Shown here: in pieces, positions 37,984 to 46,660 of the stretch
How positions within the stretch are numbered: the stretch's first letter is position 1
How the letters are laid out: the number at the start of each line of letters is the position of its first letter
DNA from: Opitutaceae bacterium TAV5
GTDB taxonomy: Bacteria; Verrucomicrobiota; Verrucomicrobiia; Opitutales; Opitutaceae
NCBI GenBank assembly: GCA_000242935.3
Contig: CP007053.1
Coordinates: 2,651,001 to 2,715,000 of the forward strand
Reading direction: 5' to 3'
Length of the DNA stretch: 64,000 nucleotides
Made by a program: the position numbers and the translations under genes
Notes under the pieces: model-generated
The model's database searches: none
The model's input: only the letters and a program-made list of their open reading frames with translations
Told to the model about the DNA's origin: nothing

Positions 37984-40900
37984 ATGATCGTTACCCGCCC
38001 GGTAGTCCGTGCTGCTCTCGCCCTGCTCTGTTCCCTTCCGGCATGGAGCGTGCGCCCGACTGCCGCCACGCCTTCTGCTTCCATACAGGATGTCTATCTG
38101 GAACCGCTTCCGGCCACCGGTATCTCTCTCCATCCTGCCCCCGCCAAGGCCGGCGCCAACGCCGCCGACGCCAACAATGGCGGGCTGAATCAAGCCCCCG
38201 TCCTGTCCAGCCTCGCCGGCTCCACGCTCACGGTTGATTTCCCCGCCGGCGCCACCCTGCGCGGGCTGGCCGTGCCCCGGGTTGGCTGGAAGGACTGGGC
38301 CGTGCCGTCCGAAATCAGCATCGAGGCCGACGGCATCAACCTCGGACGCTTCGCGCTCAAAGCCCCCCGGCACAGTCCCGCCACCGGCAAACCCCAACGC
38401 CCGGACTTCCCGCCCATCGTCACCGCCGACATCATCGACTTCGGCCAGCCGCGCTCCGTGCGCCAGTTGCGCGTGACCGTAGAGAAGACCGAAACCACGG
38501 GCAACAAACACGGCATCCTCAAAGTCTGCGGTTACACCAGCGCCCCCGTCAGCATCGACCTCAATCCCGTCGGCGGCGTGTCCTCCGACAGTGAAGGCGT
38601 CGAACTCACGCTCAACCTCGCCCCCGCCACGTCCCCCGCCGCGTCCCCCGCTTCTTCCACCGCGTCCGCGTCCCGCGGCGGACTGCACCTCACCGCTCTG
38701 GTCCGCCAATTCCGTCGCACGACCTCCATGCGAGCCCCGCTCCCGCCCCTTGTTCCCGGTGAAAACCGCGTCCGCGTGTGCTGGGAGGAGTTTGTCGAAA
38801 TCGAAAGCCCGGGCATCCCGCCCCTCGCTCCCATTTCCCCGCAACACTTTCACACGCTCCTTATCGGCGCCGACTCTCTCGATAAAAACGAAGGTGATAT
38901 CACCGTCACTTCATGGTCTTTCATCAAGACGCCCGGCCAGCGCCGCTCCGCCACGATCCCCCTCCCCGCATGGGAGCAAATCCCGCGACGCCAGTTCGCC
39001 GCCAACTCCGAAGGCTGGCGCCCCGGCATCCCCTCCGACGGTTTCGGGCGTTTTGGCTGGGTGCAAAACAGCGGGCTCCTCGTCGGCAGTGTTGCTCCCG
39101 GTCGTTTCGGAGCCACCGCCATCGACGGCAACGGCGGCAAGCAGACCGCCACCTGGAATTTTCGTTTCGGCAAAGCCACCGTGCAAAACTGGACCCGCAC
39201 CACCGCCGACTGGGTCTCCGTGCGCCACCAGACCCATCACGACCTCACGGCTGAAATGCGCAACGAACTCGAAGCCAAGGCTCCTGAATTGCTCCGCGAA
39301 GAACGCCGTTTTCCCCCCGAAATCGTGACCGCGAGCGTGCTCGCCCCCGGATTCCTGCTCGACTCGATGGACCGCCTCATCGTCATCGAACCCGCCCCCG
39401 ACAAAAAAACGACCGGCCCCGTCCCGGCCTCCCCCCGCCTTCTGATCTCCGGCGCCACCGGCCTGCGTTGGCTCACCCCCTCCGCCAGGGAACCGCTCCC
39501 CGGCGCCGCCCTCTCCGAAGGCTGGATCATCGTCACCTGGCCAGGCCTCGACGGCATTCCGCTGCTCCTTGCCCTTCAACGGAAGCCCGTCTCCATCAAA
39601 ACGGATGGCGCCGCGCTCGAAATCACCTTCGGCGGCCCGCTTGGCCGCATCGGCGTTTCGTATCCATCGGGATATTACGAACATGGTTCCGGAAACGCGG
39701 GCGCCACCTCCACCGACGAAACGCTCGCCGGGCGTGCCCGCCAGATCGCCGCCATCCTCCGCGCCTACCCGCTGTCGGCGACGCAGGAATTCCGCACGCC
39801 CGCCGACGCACCCGACACCGTTGAAATCCGCGAAACCATTCGCCACCTCGAATGGACCAACGACTGGGAGGAGCCTTCCCGCCGTATTGCCCCTCTCCCT
39901 CCCCTCGCGCGCTTCGCCGCCGATCAAGGCTACCCCGTCAAACTCCCCTCCAGCTTCCTGCCTGGCTTCGACTGGCCCACCAAGACCGGCCCCTACACCG
40001 CCGTCGAAGGCAACGCCGTCACCTGGCGCCTCCCCGTCCCGGACTTCGGCACGCGCCTCTACTTGCGCCCCTCCGGCCCCGACCCGCTCTCCGACCACGT
40101 TGCCAAAACCATCCCTGCCAGCACGGCTTTTCCGCACCTCGTCACCACCACTCCCCAAAGCCTCCAGGTCGACAGCCTGAACATGTGGTTCCGGCGCGCC
40201 TCCTCCAGCCTCGCCCTTCCGTTTCTCAACGACACGCAGCGCCATGACTTCCTCGCCGCCTGGCGGCATCGCGTTGATGACACCCTGCGCCCCAACGCCT
40301 GGTTCCTGCGCACCGAACCCTTCAGCCGCTCCGCCTACCCCGTCTCCTTCGGCTGGATCGAGCGCAACACCGGCACCCTTGGCGACGTCAACTCCGGCAT
40401 CGGGGCCACTCTCTACGGTGCATGGGCCTACGCGCGTTCCGGTGGCGACTGGCCCTTCATCGAACAAAAATGGCCGGCCATCCGCGGCGCCCTCGAATAC
40501 TACCTCGTCCAGCACGACTGGAACAACATGCAGACGGGAGCCCGCGAACACAGCGGCTCCTCCGCCATCGACATGGACGGCATCGGCTACGAGGGCGCCG
40601 TCGCCTTCGCCGCCATGTCACAAGAACTCGGGTACGCAGACGAGGCCGCTCTCGGACGCCTCCTCATGGCTCGCCTCTCGCTCTCCGCCTGCATGCGCTG
40701 GCTCGGCCCCGCATGGACCCGTCCGGGCCTTCCGCGCGAACAATGGAAAAGTGTTGGCGTCGGTTTCAGCGAATTTGCCGGCTTCGACACCTTTGGTGCT
40801 CGTCATGGCGGCCCCGACCACGCCTCCGGCGAAATCGCCCTCTCCCTTTCCTGGGTCGGCCAGTTCCCCGAACTCTACCACGCCCATCTCCAGGGTTTGG

Positions 40901-41406
40901 GACGCGATTTCTGGCAATGGTTCGAACAGGATTTCGTTGAGAAAAAGATGCAGGACTGGCGCAAAGACCATCCCGGCAACCGCAACAATCATCCCGCCAA
41001 CATCGCCGCCCATCTCTACCTGCGCGGGCTCCTCGGCGCCCCCACATCCGAACTCCTCGACGAACTCTCCCGGCAGGGCAAATGGGGGCTCGAACCAGGG
41101 ACGCTTGTCGCCCAGGAAAATGCCGCCCTCTATGCCATGATCGCCGGGCGCGATTTCCCTGTGACGCTCGTTTCGTGGGGTCGCGCCGCCGTGAAAGAAG
41201 CCGGGTTCGACCGCGTCGCCCGGCGCGCCCACCTGGAGTTTTCGGGCACGCAACCGCTCACGCTCACACTCGCCGTCACGGCGACGCCCAACGCGATTCG
41301 CATCAACGGCGCCCCCGTTCCCGCCGACGCGGTCCTCTCCGTTCGCGGACAAATCCAACTCGCGCTCCCCGCCGGCGACAGCCGCGTGGAACTGCAATTC
41401 CCGTAA
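37984..41406 (+). CDS. large secreted protein, probable helical-barrel hydrolase
   Basis: A 1140-residue protein with a signal peptide (about 1-28). The N-terminal half looks like beta-sandwich modules. The C-terminal half (about 770-1080) is rich in paired helices and conserved-looking acids (NTGTLGDVNSGIGATLYGAW, REHSGSSAIDMDGIGYEG), which suggests a six-hairpin glycosidase-like barrel. I do not recognise the family. It heads a set with a PEP-CTERM protein, a prepilin-like protein, GH130 and a LacI regulator, so glycan breakdown is the likely role. ATG at 37984 directly precedes the signal peptide. Confidence 0.65.
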   Translation: MIVTRPVVRAALALLCSLPAWSVRPTAATPSASIQDVYLEPLPATGISLHPAPAKAGANAADANNGGLNQAPVLSSLAGSTLTVDFPAGATLRGLAVPRVGWKDWAVPSEISIEADGINLGRFALKAPRHSPATGKPQRPDFPPIVTADIIDFGQPRSVRQLRVTVEKTETTGNKHGILKVCGYTSAPVSIDLNPVGGVSSDSEGVELTLNLAPATSPAASPASSTASASRGGLHLTALVRQFRRTTSMRAPLPPLVPGENRVRVCWEEFVEIESPGIPPLAPISPQHFHTLLIGADSLDKNEGDITVTSWSFIKTPGQRRSATIPLPAWEQIPRRQFAANSEGWRPGIPSDGFGRFGWVQNSGLLVGSVAPGRFGATAIDGNGGKQTATWNFRFGKATVQNWTRTTADWVSVRHQTHHDLTAEMRNELEAKAPELLREERRFPPEIVTASVLAPGFLLDSMDRLIVIEPAPDKKTTGPVPASPRLLISGATGLRWLTPSAREPLPGAALSEGWIIVTWPGLDGIPLLLALQRKPVSIKTDGAALEITFGGPLGRIGVSYPSGYYEHGSGNAGATSTDETLAGRARQIAAILRAYPLSATQEFRTPADAPDTVEIRETIRHLEWTNDWEEPSRRIAPLPPLARFAADQGYPVKLPSSFLPGFDWPTKTGPYTAVEGNAVTWRLPVPDFGTRLYLRPSGPDPLSDHVAKTIPASTAFPHLVTTTPQSLQVDSLNMWFRRASSSLALPFLNDTQRHDFLAAWRHRVDDTLRPNAWFLRTEPFSRSAYPVSFGWIERNTGTLGDVNSGIGATLYGAWAYARSGGDWPFIEQKWPAIRGALEYYLVQHDWNNMQTGAREHSGSSAIDMDGIGYEGAVAFAAMSQELGYADEAALGRLLMARLSLSACMRWLGPAWTRPGLPREQWKSVGVGFSEFAGFDTFGARHGGPDHASGEIALSLSWVGQFPELYHAHLQGLGRDFWQWFEQDFVEKKMQDWRKDHPGNRNNHPANIAAHLYLRGLLGAPTSELLDELSRQGKWGLEPGTLVAQENAALYAMIAGRDFPVTLVSWGRAAVKEAGFDRVARRAHLEFSGTQPLTLTLAVTATPNAIRINGAPVPADAVLSVRGQIQLALPAGDSRVELQFP

Positions 41407-41465
41407 CCACGCCACATCACACCGACCGCATCTGAAAGATCAACAGCACCCGTATCCAAAAAACC

Positions 41466-42290
41466 ATGAACGCTCACATTAAACGCACATTCCTTCCGCT
41501 GGCCGCCGCCTTCCTGCTGGCCTGCGCGCCCGCTGCCGCCACCGCCCAGGCAGTCGTCTGGACAACGGTCTTTGACAACGAGACCACTTCGCTCGCCAAC
41601 TGGACAGCTTCCATCGCCGATCTGCCGGAAACCCGGCTCTCCGCCGATGCCGCCAACGGCATCAAGATGGCGAACACAACTAACGCTCAGGCGAATTTCG
41701 TGCTCCGTTCGAACCAGACATTCTCTGCGGTCAATGCCACAGGCGACGCCCTCTCCTGGCGCATCACGCTCACTGACCTCACATTCGCCACAGGCATCAA
41801 CCCCGGCGTAGAGTCATTTGTGATCGGACTGGGCAACTCTCTGAAACTGCAACTGACTTCGAACGGCAATCTGGTCGCCGGCAGCAGAGGCCGGGTCTAT
41901 TACAACACCGCCGCTTACAACCTCACCAACGCCCCCGTCCTCTCAAGCACCGCGTCACTCCAGATCGAATACGATGCGACCACGCAACGACTCCTCATCA
42001 CCCAGCTGGCCGGAAATTACAGCACAGCCAGTACGCCTGTGCCCGCCGGAGGCCTCGTTATTTTTGACCAGATCATGCCCGCCTCGCTCGTGATGAGCAA
42101 CGTTGCCTTCCAGATGTCGGGACTTGGTCAATACAACGGCGGATTCGATGCCACGATCAGGAATATCAAAATCGAGACCGGCCTCGTTCCCGTTCCCGAA
42201 CCCGCGACCACCGCGCTCCTCGTCGCGTTCCCCATGCTAATCCTGACCGCGTTTCGCCTCCGCGGAATACGCAAGCCATTCCATTTGTAA
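41466..42290 (+). CDS. PEP-CTERM surface protein (set 1)
   Basis: A 274-residue exported protein. Signal peptide at about 1-28 (ending ATAQA), a beta-rich body with LamG-like character (TTVFDNETTSLANW near the start, IRNIKIETG near the end), then the sorting tag VPEPATTALLVAFPMLILTA and a basic end. It should be cut by an exosortase and released to the outer surface. It lies 59 bases after the large secreted protein gene, so likely co-expressed. Confidence 0.8.
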   Translation: MNAHIKRTFLPLAAAFLLACAPAAATAQAVVWTTVFDNETTSLANWTASIADLPETRLSADAANGIKMANTTNAQANFVLRSNQTFSAVNATGDALSWRITLTDLTFATGINPGVESFVIGLGNSLKLQLTSNGNLVAGSRGRVYYNTAAYNLTNAPVLSSTASLQIEYDATTQRLLITQLAGNYSTASTPVPAGGLVIFDQIMPASLVMSNVAFQMSGLGQYNGGFDATIRNIKIETGLVPVPEPATTALLVAFPMLILTAFRLRGIRKPFHL

Positions 42291-42419
42291 TTTAGATTTA
42301 ACTACAATCATTTCGTCCGGGACGCCCGCGTTCGTTCAACCAGGTCGAACGCCGCCGTCCCTCCCCCGTTTTCTCCCTCCCCCCGCGCCCCGCTGTGCTC
42401 GCTTATCTTGGCCATAGCC

Positions 42420-43109
42420 ATGACAACTCATCCGCATCTCCAAACCGACCCCTGCACCCGTGCCCGCCGCGCCCCGGACGGATTCACCCTCGTTGAACTG
42501 CTGACCGTTATCACCATCATCGGAATCCTTGCGGCGATCATCCTGCCCGTGACGGGTAAAGTGAGGGACGCCGCCCGTGCCGCCCAATGCCGCGGCAACG
42601 TCCGTCAAATCGCCCTCGCATTCCTGCTCAACCGTGACGACAACCGCGGCGCGTTTCCCGATGCCGGACGCTCCGGCAACATTGACGGCTGGATCGAAAA
42701 ACTGCGGGAAACCTGGCCAGCCCTCCGTGGTCGCGGCGCCTTTGCATGTCCGGCGGACAACACCGTTCGCAAGGACCCCGAAAAAGAAAAACGCAGTTAT
42801 TCGATCAACCGGAACGCAGTTGTTGATTTCAACCTTGCGAAGAAAAAGTGGTATAATCCGGAAAGGCCCTCGCAGATGATTTTGCTGGCTGAACGGGTGT
42901 CGGTCCAGTGGAGCGTGATTCCGAACGACGGCACGCCGAGCACCGGTTGCATGGAAATCGTCGGTTCACCCGACGCCGCGAAGCTTCACATGGGACGCAC
43001 GGCAACGGCGTATGGGTTTTTTGACGGCCATGTCGAAATCATCAAATACGACGTCAAAATCCATGATTGGGGAAAACCCTGGCACACGGCGCACTGGAAC
43101 AAACAATAG
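42420..43109 (+). CDS. prepilin-like secreted protein (set 1)
   Basis: A 229-residue type II secretion/type IV pilin-like protein. The prepilin peptidase site and helix read GFTLVELLTVITIIGILAAI (cleavage before Phe after a 25-residue basic leader). The body begins GKVRDAARAAQCRGNVRQIA, as in DUF1559-like and planctomycete/verrucomicrobial pseudopilins. The C-terminal motif is H-x11-DG (HMGRTATAYGFFDGHVEI), close to the family H-x9-DG. Paralogues occur at 51030 and 57881. ATG at 42420 is preferred to an upstream TTG. Confidence 0.83.
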   Translation: MTTHPHLQTDPCTRARRAPDGFTLVELLTVITIIGILAAIILPVTGKVRDAARAAQCRGNVRQIALAFLLNRDDNRGAFPDAGRSGNIDGWIEKLRETWPALRGRGAFACPADNTVRKDPEKEKRSYSINRNAVVDFNLAKKKWYNPERPSQMILLAERVSVQWSVIPNDGTPSTGCMEIVGSPDAAKLHMGRTATAYGFFDGHVEIIKYDVKIHDWGKPWHTAHWNKQ

Positions 43110-43162
43110 AGCGTTTCAGGTTGAACCGTAGCCGTAGGCGACGTGAACGGGATTGGCGGGAA

Positions 43163-43220
43163 AAGTGGCACGGCCACGGCCCTCACGCCCTCCGGGACAC
43201 GGACTGGAAGCCCGTGCCCC
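43163..43220. repeat. degenerate REP-like palindrome
   Basis: AGTGGCACGGCCACGGCCCT through GGACTGGAAGCCCGTGCCCC, a worn copy of the family A element, between the convergent prepilin-like and GH130 genes. Confidence 0.5.
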
Positions 43221-43233
43221 GTCCCGCAAGATT

Positions 43234-44247
43234 TCACACCCCCGGCAGCGGTTCGCACGCGGCGATGAGGTCGTCCACGTGGGCGCTGGCCATCGCCACC
43301 ACCGTGTCGGCCGCGCCGTAGTAGAGGCGCGCCTCGCCGCTGTCCTCGAGGATGAGGCCGCAGGGGAAAATCACGCTGCCGCGAAAACCGTCGAGTTCGT
43401 AGTCGGCCTCGGGCGTGAGGAGCGGCTGGCGGCACAGGCCGATCACCTTCGTCGGATCGTCCAGGTCGAGCAGCATCAGGCCCGCATCGTAACGCTTCGT
43501 CCACGGCGATTTCTCCCAGCCTTTCAGCGGATGTTCAGCATCCTTGAACACGCTGTGGATCGGCGTCAGCCAGCCGGCGCGGGTGCGCACGGGCGGGGCG
43601 GCGGGGCCGATCTTGCTGTTGGCAAACGGCACCTCCTCGCTGCCCAGCACCAGCCGCGTGTCTCCCCAGTAACGCAGGTCGGGCGAGCGGCTCGCCCAGA
43701 TCTCGAACGCCTCCGGCTTGCCACGGCCGTAGATCGGGAACGGACGCTCCAGGCGCACATAGTTGCCGCCGATCTTTTCCGGGAAGACGACCATGTTGCG
43801 GTTGTCCGGCGCGGAGAGGCTGAGAAATTCGAACGACGAAAAATCCTCCGTCGTGGCCACCCCTCCCAGCACGCCGTGGGCGGTATCCACCGCGAAACAC
43901 AGGATCAGCCGTCCGTCCACCACCGTGATGCGCGGATCGTACACGCGGCGGATTTCCTGCGGACCGAAACGCGACACGTGGTAGAGCCCGGCCAGCGCCA
44001 CGCGGGCGCGCTCCTCGTCGAGCACCGGCTGCGGGGCCACCGTCCATTGGATGCCGTCGTCGCTCCAGGCCAGCCCGAGATTGGTGCCCTCGAAGGGCGG
44101 CGGTTGACCCCAGGTGCCGTAGTCGTTGCGGAAAAGCATGACGTAGCGCCCTTGGTATCTGGCGACGCCGGCGTTGAACACCGTCGTGGCCTTGAAGGGA
44201 CAGTCGGTGTGTTTCAGGACGGGATTGGCGGGATGACGGGTGAGCAT
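43234..44247 (-). CDS. GH130 mannoside phosphorylase-like enzyme
   Basis: A 337-residue five-bladed beta-propeller of the GH130 type. Landmarks are NPVLKHTDCPFKATTVFNAG at the start, RVYDPRITVVDGRLIL, the segment NRNMVVFPEKIGGNYVRLERP, and KRYDAGLMLLDLDDP. GH130 enzymes phosphorolyse or hydrolyse beta-mannosides, usually inside the cell; no signal peptide is seen. It is divergent from a LacI regulator with a palindrome at the junction, so mannan-derived sugars are a good guess for the inducer of this set. Confidence 0.85.
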   Translation of the reverse strand: MLTRHPANPVLKHTDCPFKATTVFNAGVARYQGRYVMLFRNDYGTWGQPPPFEGTNLGLAWSDDGIQWTVAPQPVLDEERARVALAGLYHVSRFGPQEIRRVYDPRITVVDGRLILCFAVDTAHGVLGGVATTEDFSSFEFLSLSAPDNRNMVVFPEKIGGNYVRLERPFPIYGRGKPEAFEIWASRSPDLRYWGDTRLVLGSEEVPFANSKIGPAAPPVRTRAGWLTPIHSVFKDAEHPLKGWEKSPWTKRYDAGLMLLDLDDPTKVIGLCRQPLLTPEADYELDGFRGSVIFPCGLILEDSGEARLYYGAADTVVAMASAHVDDLIAACEPLPGV

Positions 44248-44331
44248 GATAGAAGAACGGGGAATAACGGGTGCGGAAAAAAACCGGAGAACAGAACTGG
44301 CCCGCCGCGCCGGAACAGGCAATGTGTCCGC

Positions 44332-44349
44332 ATATGAACACGTTCATAT
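44332..44349. promoter_or_regulatory. LacI-type operator over the regulator start
   Basis: ATATGAACACGTTCATAT, perfect eight-base arms around a two-base centre, with the LacI-family core AACNCGTT. It spans the chosen start codon of the LacI gene and is 85 bases from the divergent GH130 start. Autoregulation is likely. If the true start is the ATG at 44322, the operator would lie inside the coding region. Confidence 0.6.
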
Positions 44350-45380
44350 CCGACGCGCACGGGCCTCGTCCGGCGGCGAAATCGCCGACGCTGCGCGACG
44401 TGGCGAAGGCGGCCGGCGTGAGCCTGGCTTCCGCATCGTATGCGTTGCGCGGGCATCCCACCGTGTCGGAAGCGACCCGCAAGCATGTGGCGGCGGTGGC
44501 GGCGCAGGCGGGTTACCGGCCCAACCCGCAACTGGCGGCCTTCATGCAGGCGCGGCGGACGGGCCGGAGCATGCGCACGGATGCCACCGTCGCGCTGGTT
44601 TACGGCGGGCCGTCGCTGCCCGCCGAAGGAGAAAGCTACTTTGGCTTGTGCCTGCGCGGTATCCGCCCGGTGGCGACAGACCGCGGTTATGCGATCGACC
44701 CGCTCCGCTGGGATGAGGCGCGAGATCCCGACGCATCCCGCCTCCGGCGCATCCTCGACCAGCGCGGCATCCGCGGACTGCTGCTCATGCCTGCCGACAG
44801 GACGAGCCGCTGGACGTTGCCGCTCGACTGGTCGCGGTTTTTCGGCGTGGCGCTCGATCTTTCCATCCGCGGCGTGCCTGTTCATCGCGTGGCCGACCAC
44901 CATTCGGCCGACATGCTGACCGCGCTGACCCGCGTGAAAGCCGCCGGCTGGCGGCGGCCGGGACTGGTTCTCGATCCGCTCAACAACGAGCGCACCTGCG
45001 AGATGCGGCTCGGGGCTTACCTCGCGCGCACGCATCGGGATTTTCCCGAAGCGCCGCCGCCGCTGCTGGTCCCGGCCGGCGAGGACCGCGTCGGCTGGCT
45101 CCGCGCGTGGCTGCGCCGGCACCGCCCGGACGTGGTGCTCTCGCCGGACCGGGGAATCCCGTCCCTGCTGCCGCCCGCCGGCCGCGCCGGAGCCTGCGCG
45201 TTTGTCAGCCTCGCCAACTACACGGACCGGACGCCCTGGCCCGGCATCTTCATCGACGGCGAAGGCGTGGGGCGGACGGCGGCGTTTTTGTTGTTTTCCC
45301 TGCTGGAAAACCCGCAGACCGCCGCCGCATTGCGGCCGCAAACGATCCTCGTGGAAGGGCGCTGGCACGACGCGACGTGA
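44334..45380 (+). CDS. LacI-family regulator (set 1)
   Basis: A 348-residue regulator. The HTH is TLRDVAKAAGVSLASASYAL near residues 20-40, with the hinge region PNPQLAAFM; the rest is a periplasmic-binding-protein-like sensor domain. Unlike classical LacI proteins, the effector half is divergent and ends HGR/GRWHDAT. The start is taken as the second ATG (44334); a first ATG at 44322 adds four residues. Divergent GH130 and the overlapping palindrome suggest it controls the GH130 set. Confidence 0.88.
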   Translation: MNTFISDAHGPRPAAKSPTLRDVAKAAGVSLASASYALRGHPTVSEATRKHVAAVAAQAGYRPNPQLAAFMQARRTGRSMRTDATVALVYGGPSLPAEGESYFGLCLRGIRPVATDRGYAIDPLRWDEARDPDASRLRRILDQRGIRGLLLMPADRTSRWTLPLDWSRFFGVALDLSIRGVPVHRVADHHSADMLTALTRVKAAGWRRPGLVLDPLNNERTCEMRLGAYLARTHRDFPEAPPPLLVPAGEDRVGWLRAWLRRHRPDVVLSPDRGIPSLLPPAGRAGACAFVSLANYTDRTPWPGIFIDGEGVGRTAAFLLFSLLENPQTAAALRPQTILVEGRWHDAT

Positions 45381-45478
45381 AAAACCCGGCGGAAGTAACC
45401 CGGGAACACCGATCTCCCGATCGGCTTTCCCAAGGAAGTTGCGGCGGCGCGGGAAACGGGCAAGGCTTCGGCTTTCTC

Positions 45479-46462
45479 ATGCAGCCGCAAACGCAAACCA
45501 TCTGGTGCAACTATGTGTTCAACGACGCCACCCGCGCCCGCTTCCTCGAAGCCGCCGCGCCGCATCGGGTGATTTTTGCCACGAAAGCGGGCGCATCGGT
45601 CCTCACGGCGAGTGCGCCCGATCCGGCATTGCGCGAGGCCACCATCGCGTTCGGCCAGCCCGATCCGGCGACGTGCCTCGACGGCGGACGCCTGCGCTGG
45701 ATCGCCCTGACCAGCGCCGGTTACACGCGTTACGACACGCCCGCCTTCATGGACGCGCTCAAGACCGGCGGCATCGCGTTCACGAATGCGTCGTCCGTGT
45801 TTGCCGAACCGTGCGCGCAGCATCTGCTCGCCATGATGCTGGCGTTCGCGCGCGAGTTGCTGCCCGCGCATGCCGAACAGCTCGGCGAGCGCGGTTGGAA
45901 ATTTCTTGAGGTGCGCCGCCGCTGCGTGCTGCTCAACGGCCAGACGGTGGTGCTGCTCGGATACGGCGCGATCGCCCGGCGGCTGGTGGAGTTGCTCGCG
46001 CCGTTCGGCATGAAAATCTATGCGGTGCGCCGCCGGGCCTACAGCGAGCGCGGCGTGCATGTGATCTCCGAAGAAAAGCTGACGGCCGTCCTCGCCGAGG
46101 CGGATCACGTGGTCAACGTGCTGCCCGACAACGCGGCCACGCTCAACTACATCAACGCGCGCCGGCTCTCGGCAGTGAAGCCGGGCGCCCGTTTTTATAA
46201 CATCGGCCGCGGCACCACGGTGGATAACCGCGCCTTGCTGGAGGCGCTGGGGAGCGGACGGATCGGCGGGGCGTATCTCGACGTGTTCGAACAGGAGCCG
46301 CTGCCGCCGGAACATCCGCTGTGGTCGGCGCCGAATTGCTACATCACGCCGCACTCGGCCGGAGGTCGGCGCGATCAGGACGAAGCCATCGCAGACCATT
46401 TCCTGAAAAACCTGCGGGTGTTCGAAGCCGGTGGCGAAGGGATGTTCGACCGGGTGGTGTGA
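45479..46462 (+). CDS. D-isomer-specific 2-hydroxyacid dehydrogenase
   Basis: A 327-residue NAD(P)-dependent oxidoreductase. The cofactor motif is VVLLGYGAIARRL (about 160-172), followed by NIGRGTTVDNRALLEAL with the usual Arg, EQEPLPPEHPLW with Glu, and ITPHSAG with catalytic His. ATG at 45479 is chosen as the first codon before the conserved fold. It lies 98 bases after the LacI gene in the same direction, so it may belong to the same sugar-acid unit. Substrate unknown. Confidence 0.87.
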   Translation: MQPQTQTIWCNYVFNDATRARFLEAAAPHRVIFATKAGASVLTASAPDPALREATIAFGQPDPATCLDGGRLRWIALTSAGYTRYDTPAFMDALKTGGIAFTNASSVFAEPCAQHLLAMMLAFARELLPAHAEQLGERGWKFLEVRRRCVLLNGQTVVLLGYGAIARRLVELLAPFGMKIYAVRRRAYSERGVHVISEEKLTAVLAEADHVVNVLPDNAATLNYINARRLSAVKPGARFYNIGRGTTVDNRALLEALGSGRIGGAYLDVFEQEPLPPEHPLWSAPNCYITPHSAGGRRDQDEAIADHFLKNLRVFEAGGEGMFDRVV

Positions 46463-46518
46463 GGGTTGGAGAAGTTGGGAATTTGAAGTTTGAAGTGGGT
46501 CGCAGGCGGCGGACGGGA

Positions 46519-46650
46519 GGTGGCACGGGCATCCTTGCCCGTGGACGGCGCCTCTCCGTGTGGCATGGGCTTCCAGCCCATGATTTCAGAGCACATGGCC
46601 AAGGATGGCCATGCCACGCAAACCCACGGGCTGGAAGCCCGTGCCACGCC
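46519..46650. repeat. composite REP-like element, four hairpins
   Basis: Contains GGCACGGGCATCCTTGCCCG, TGGCATGGGCTTCCAGCCCA, its inverted partner around ATGGCCAAGGATGGCCAT, and a closing CCACGGGCTGGAAGCCCGTG. This is the largest family A cluster in the window. It lies between the convergent dehydrogenase and sialate esterase genes. Confidence 0.85.
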
Positions 46651-46660
46651 AGCCGGTCGC

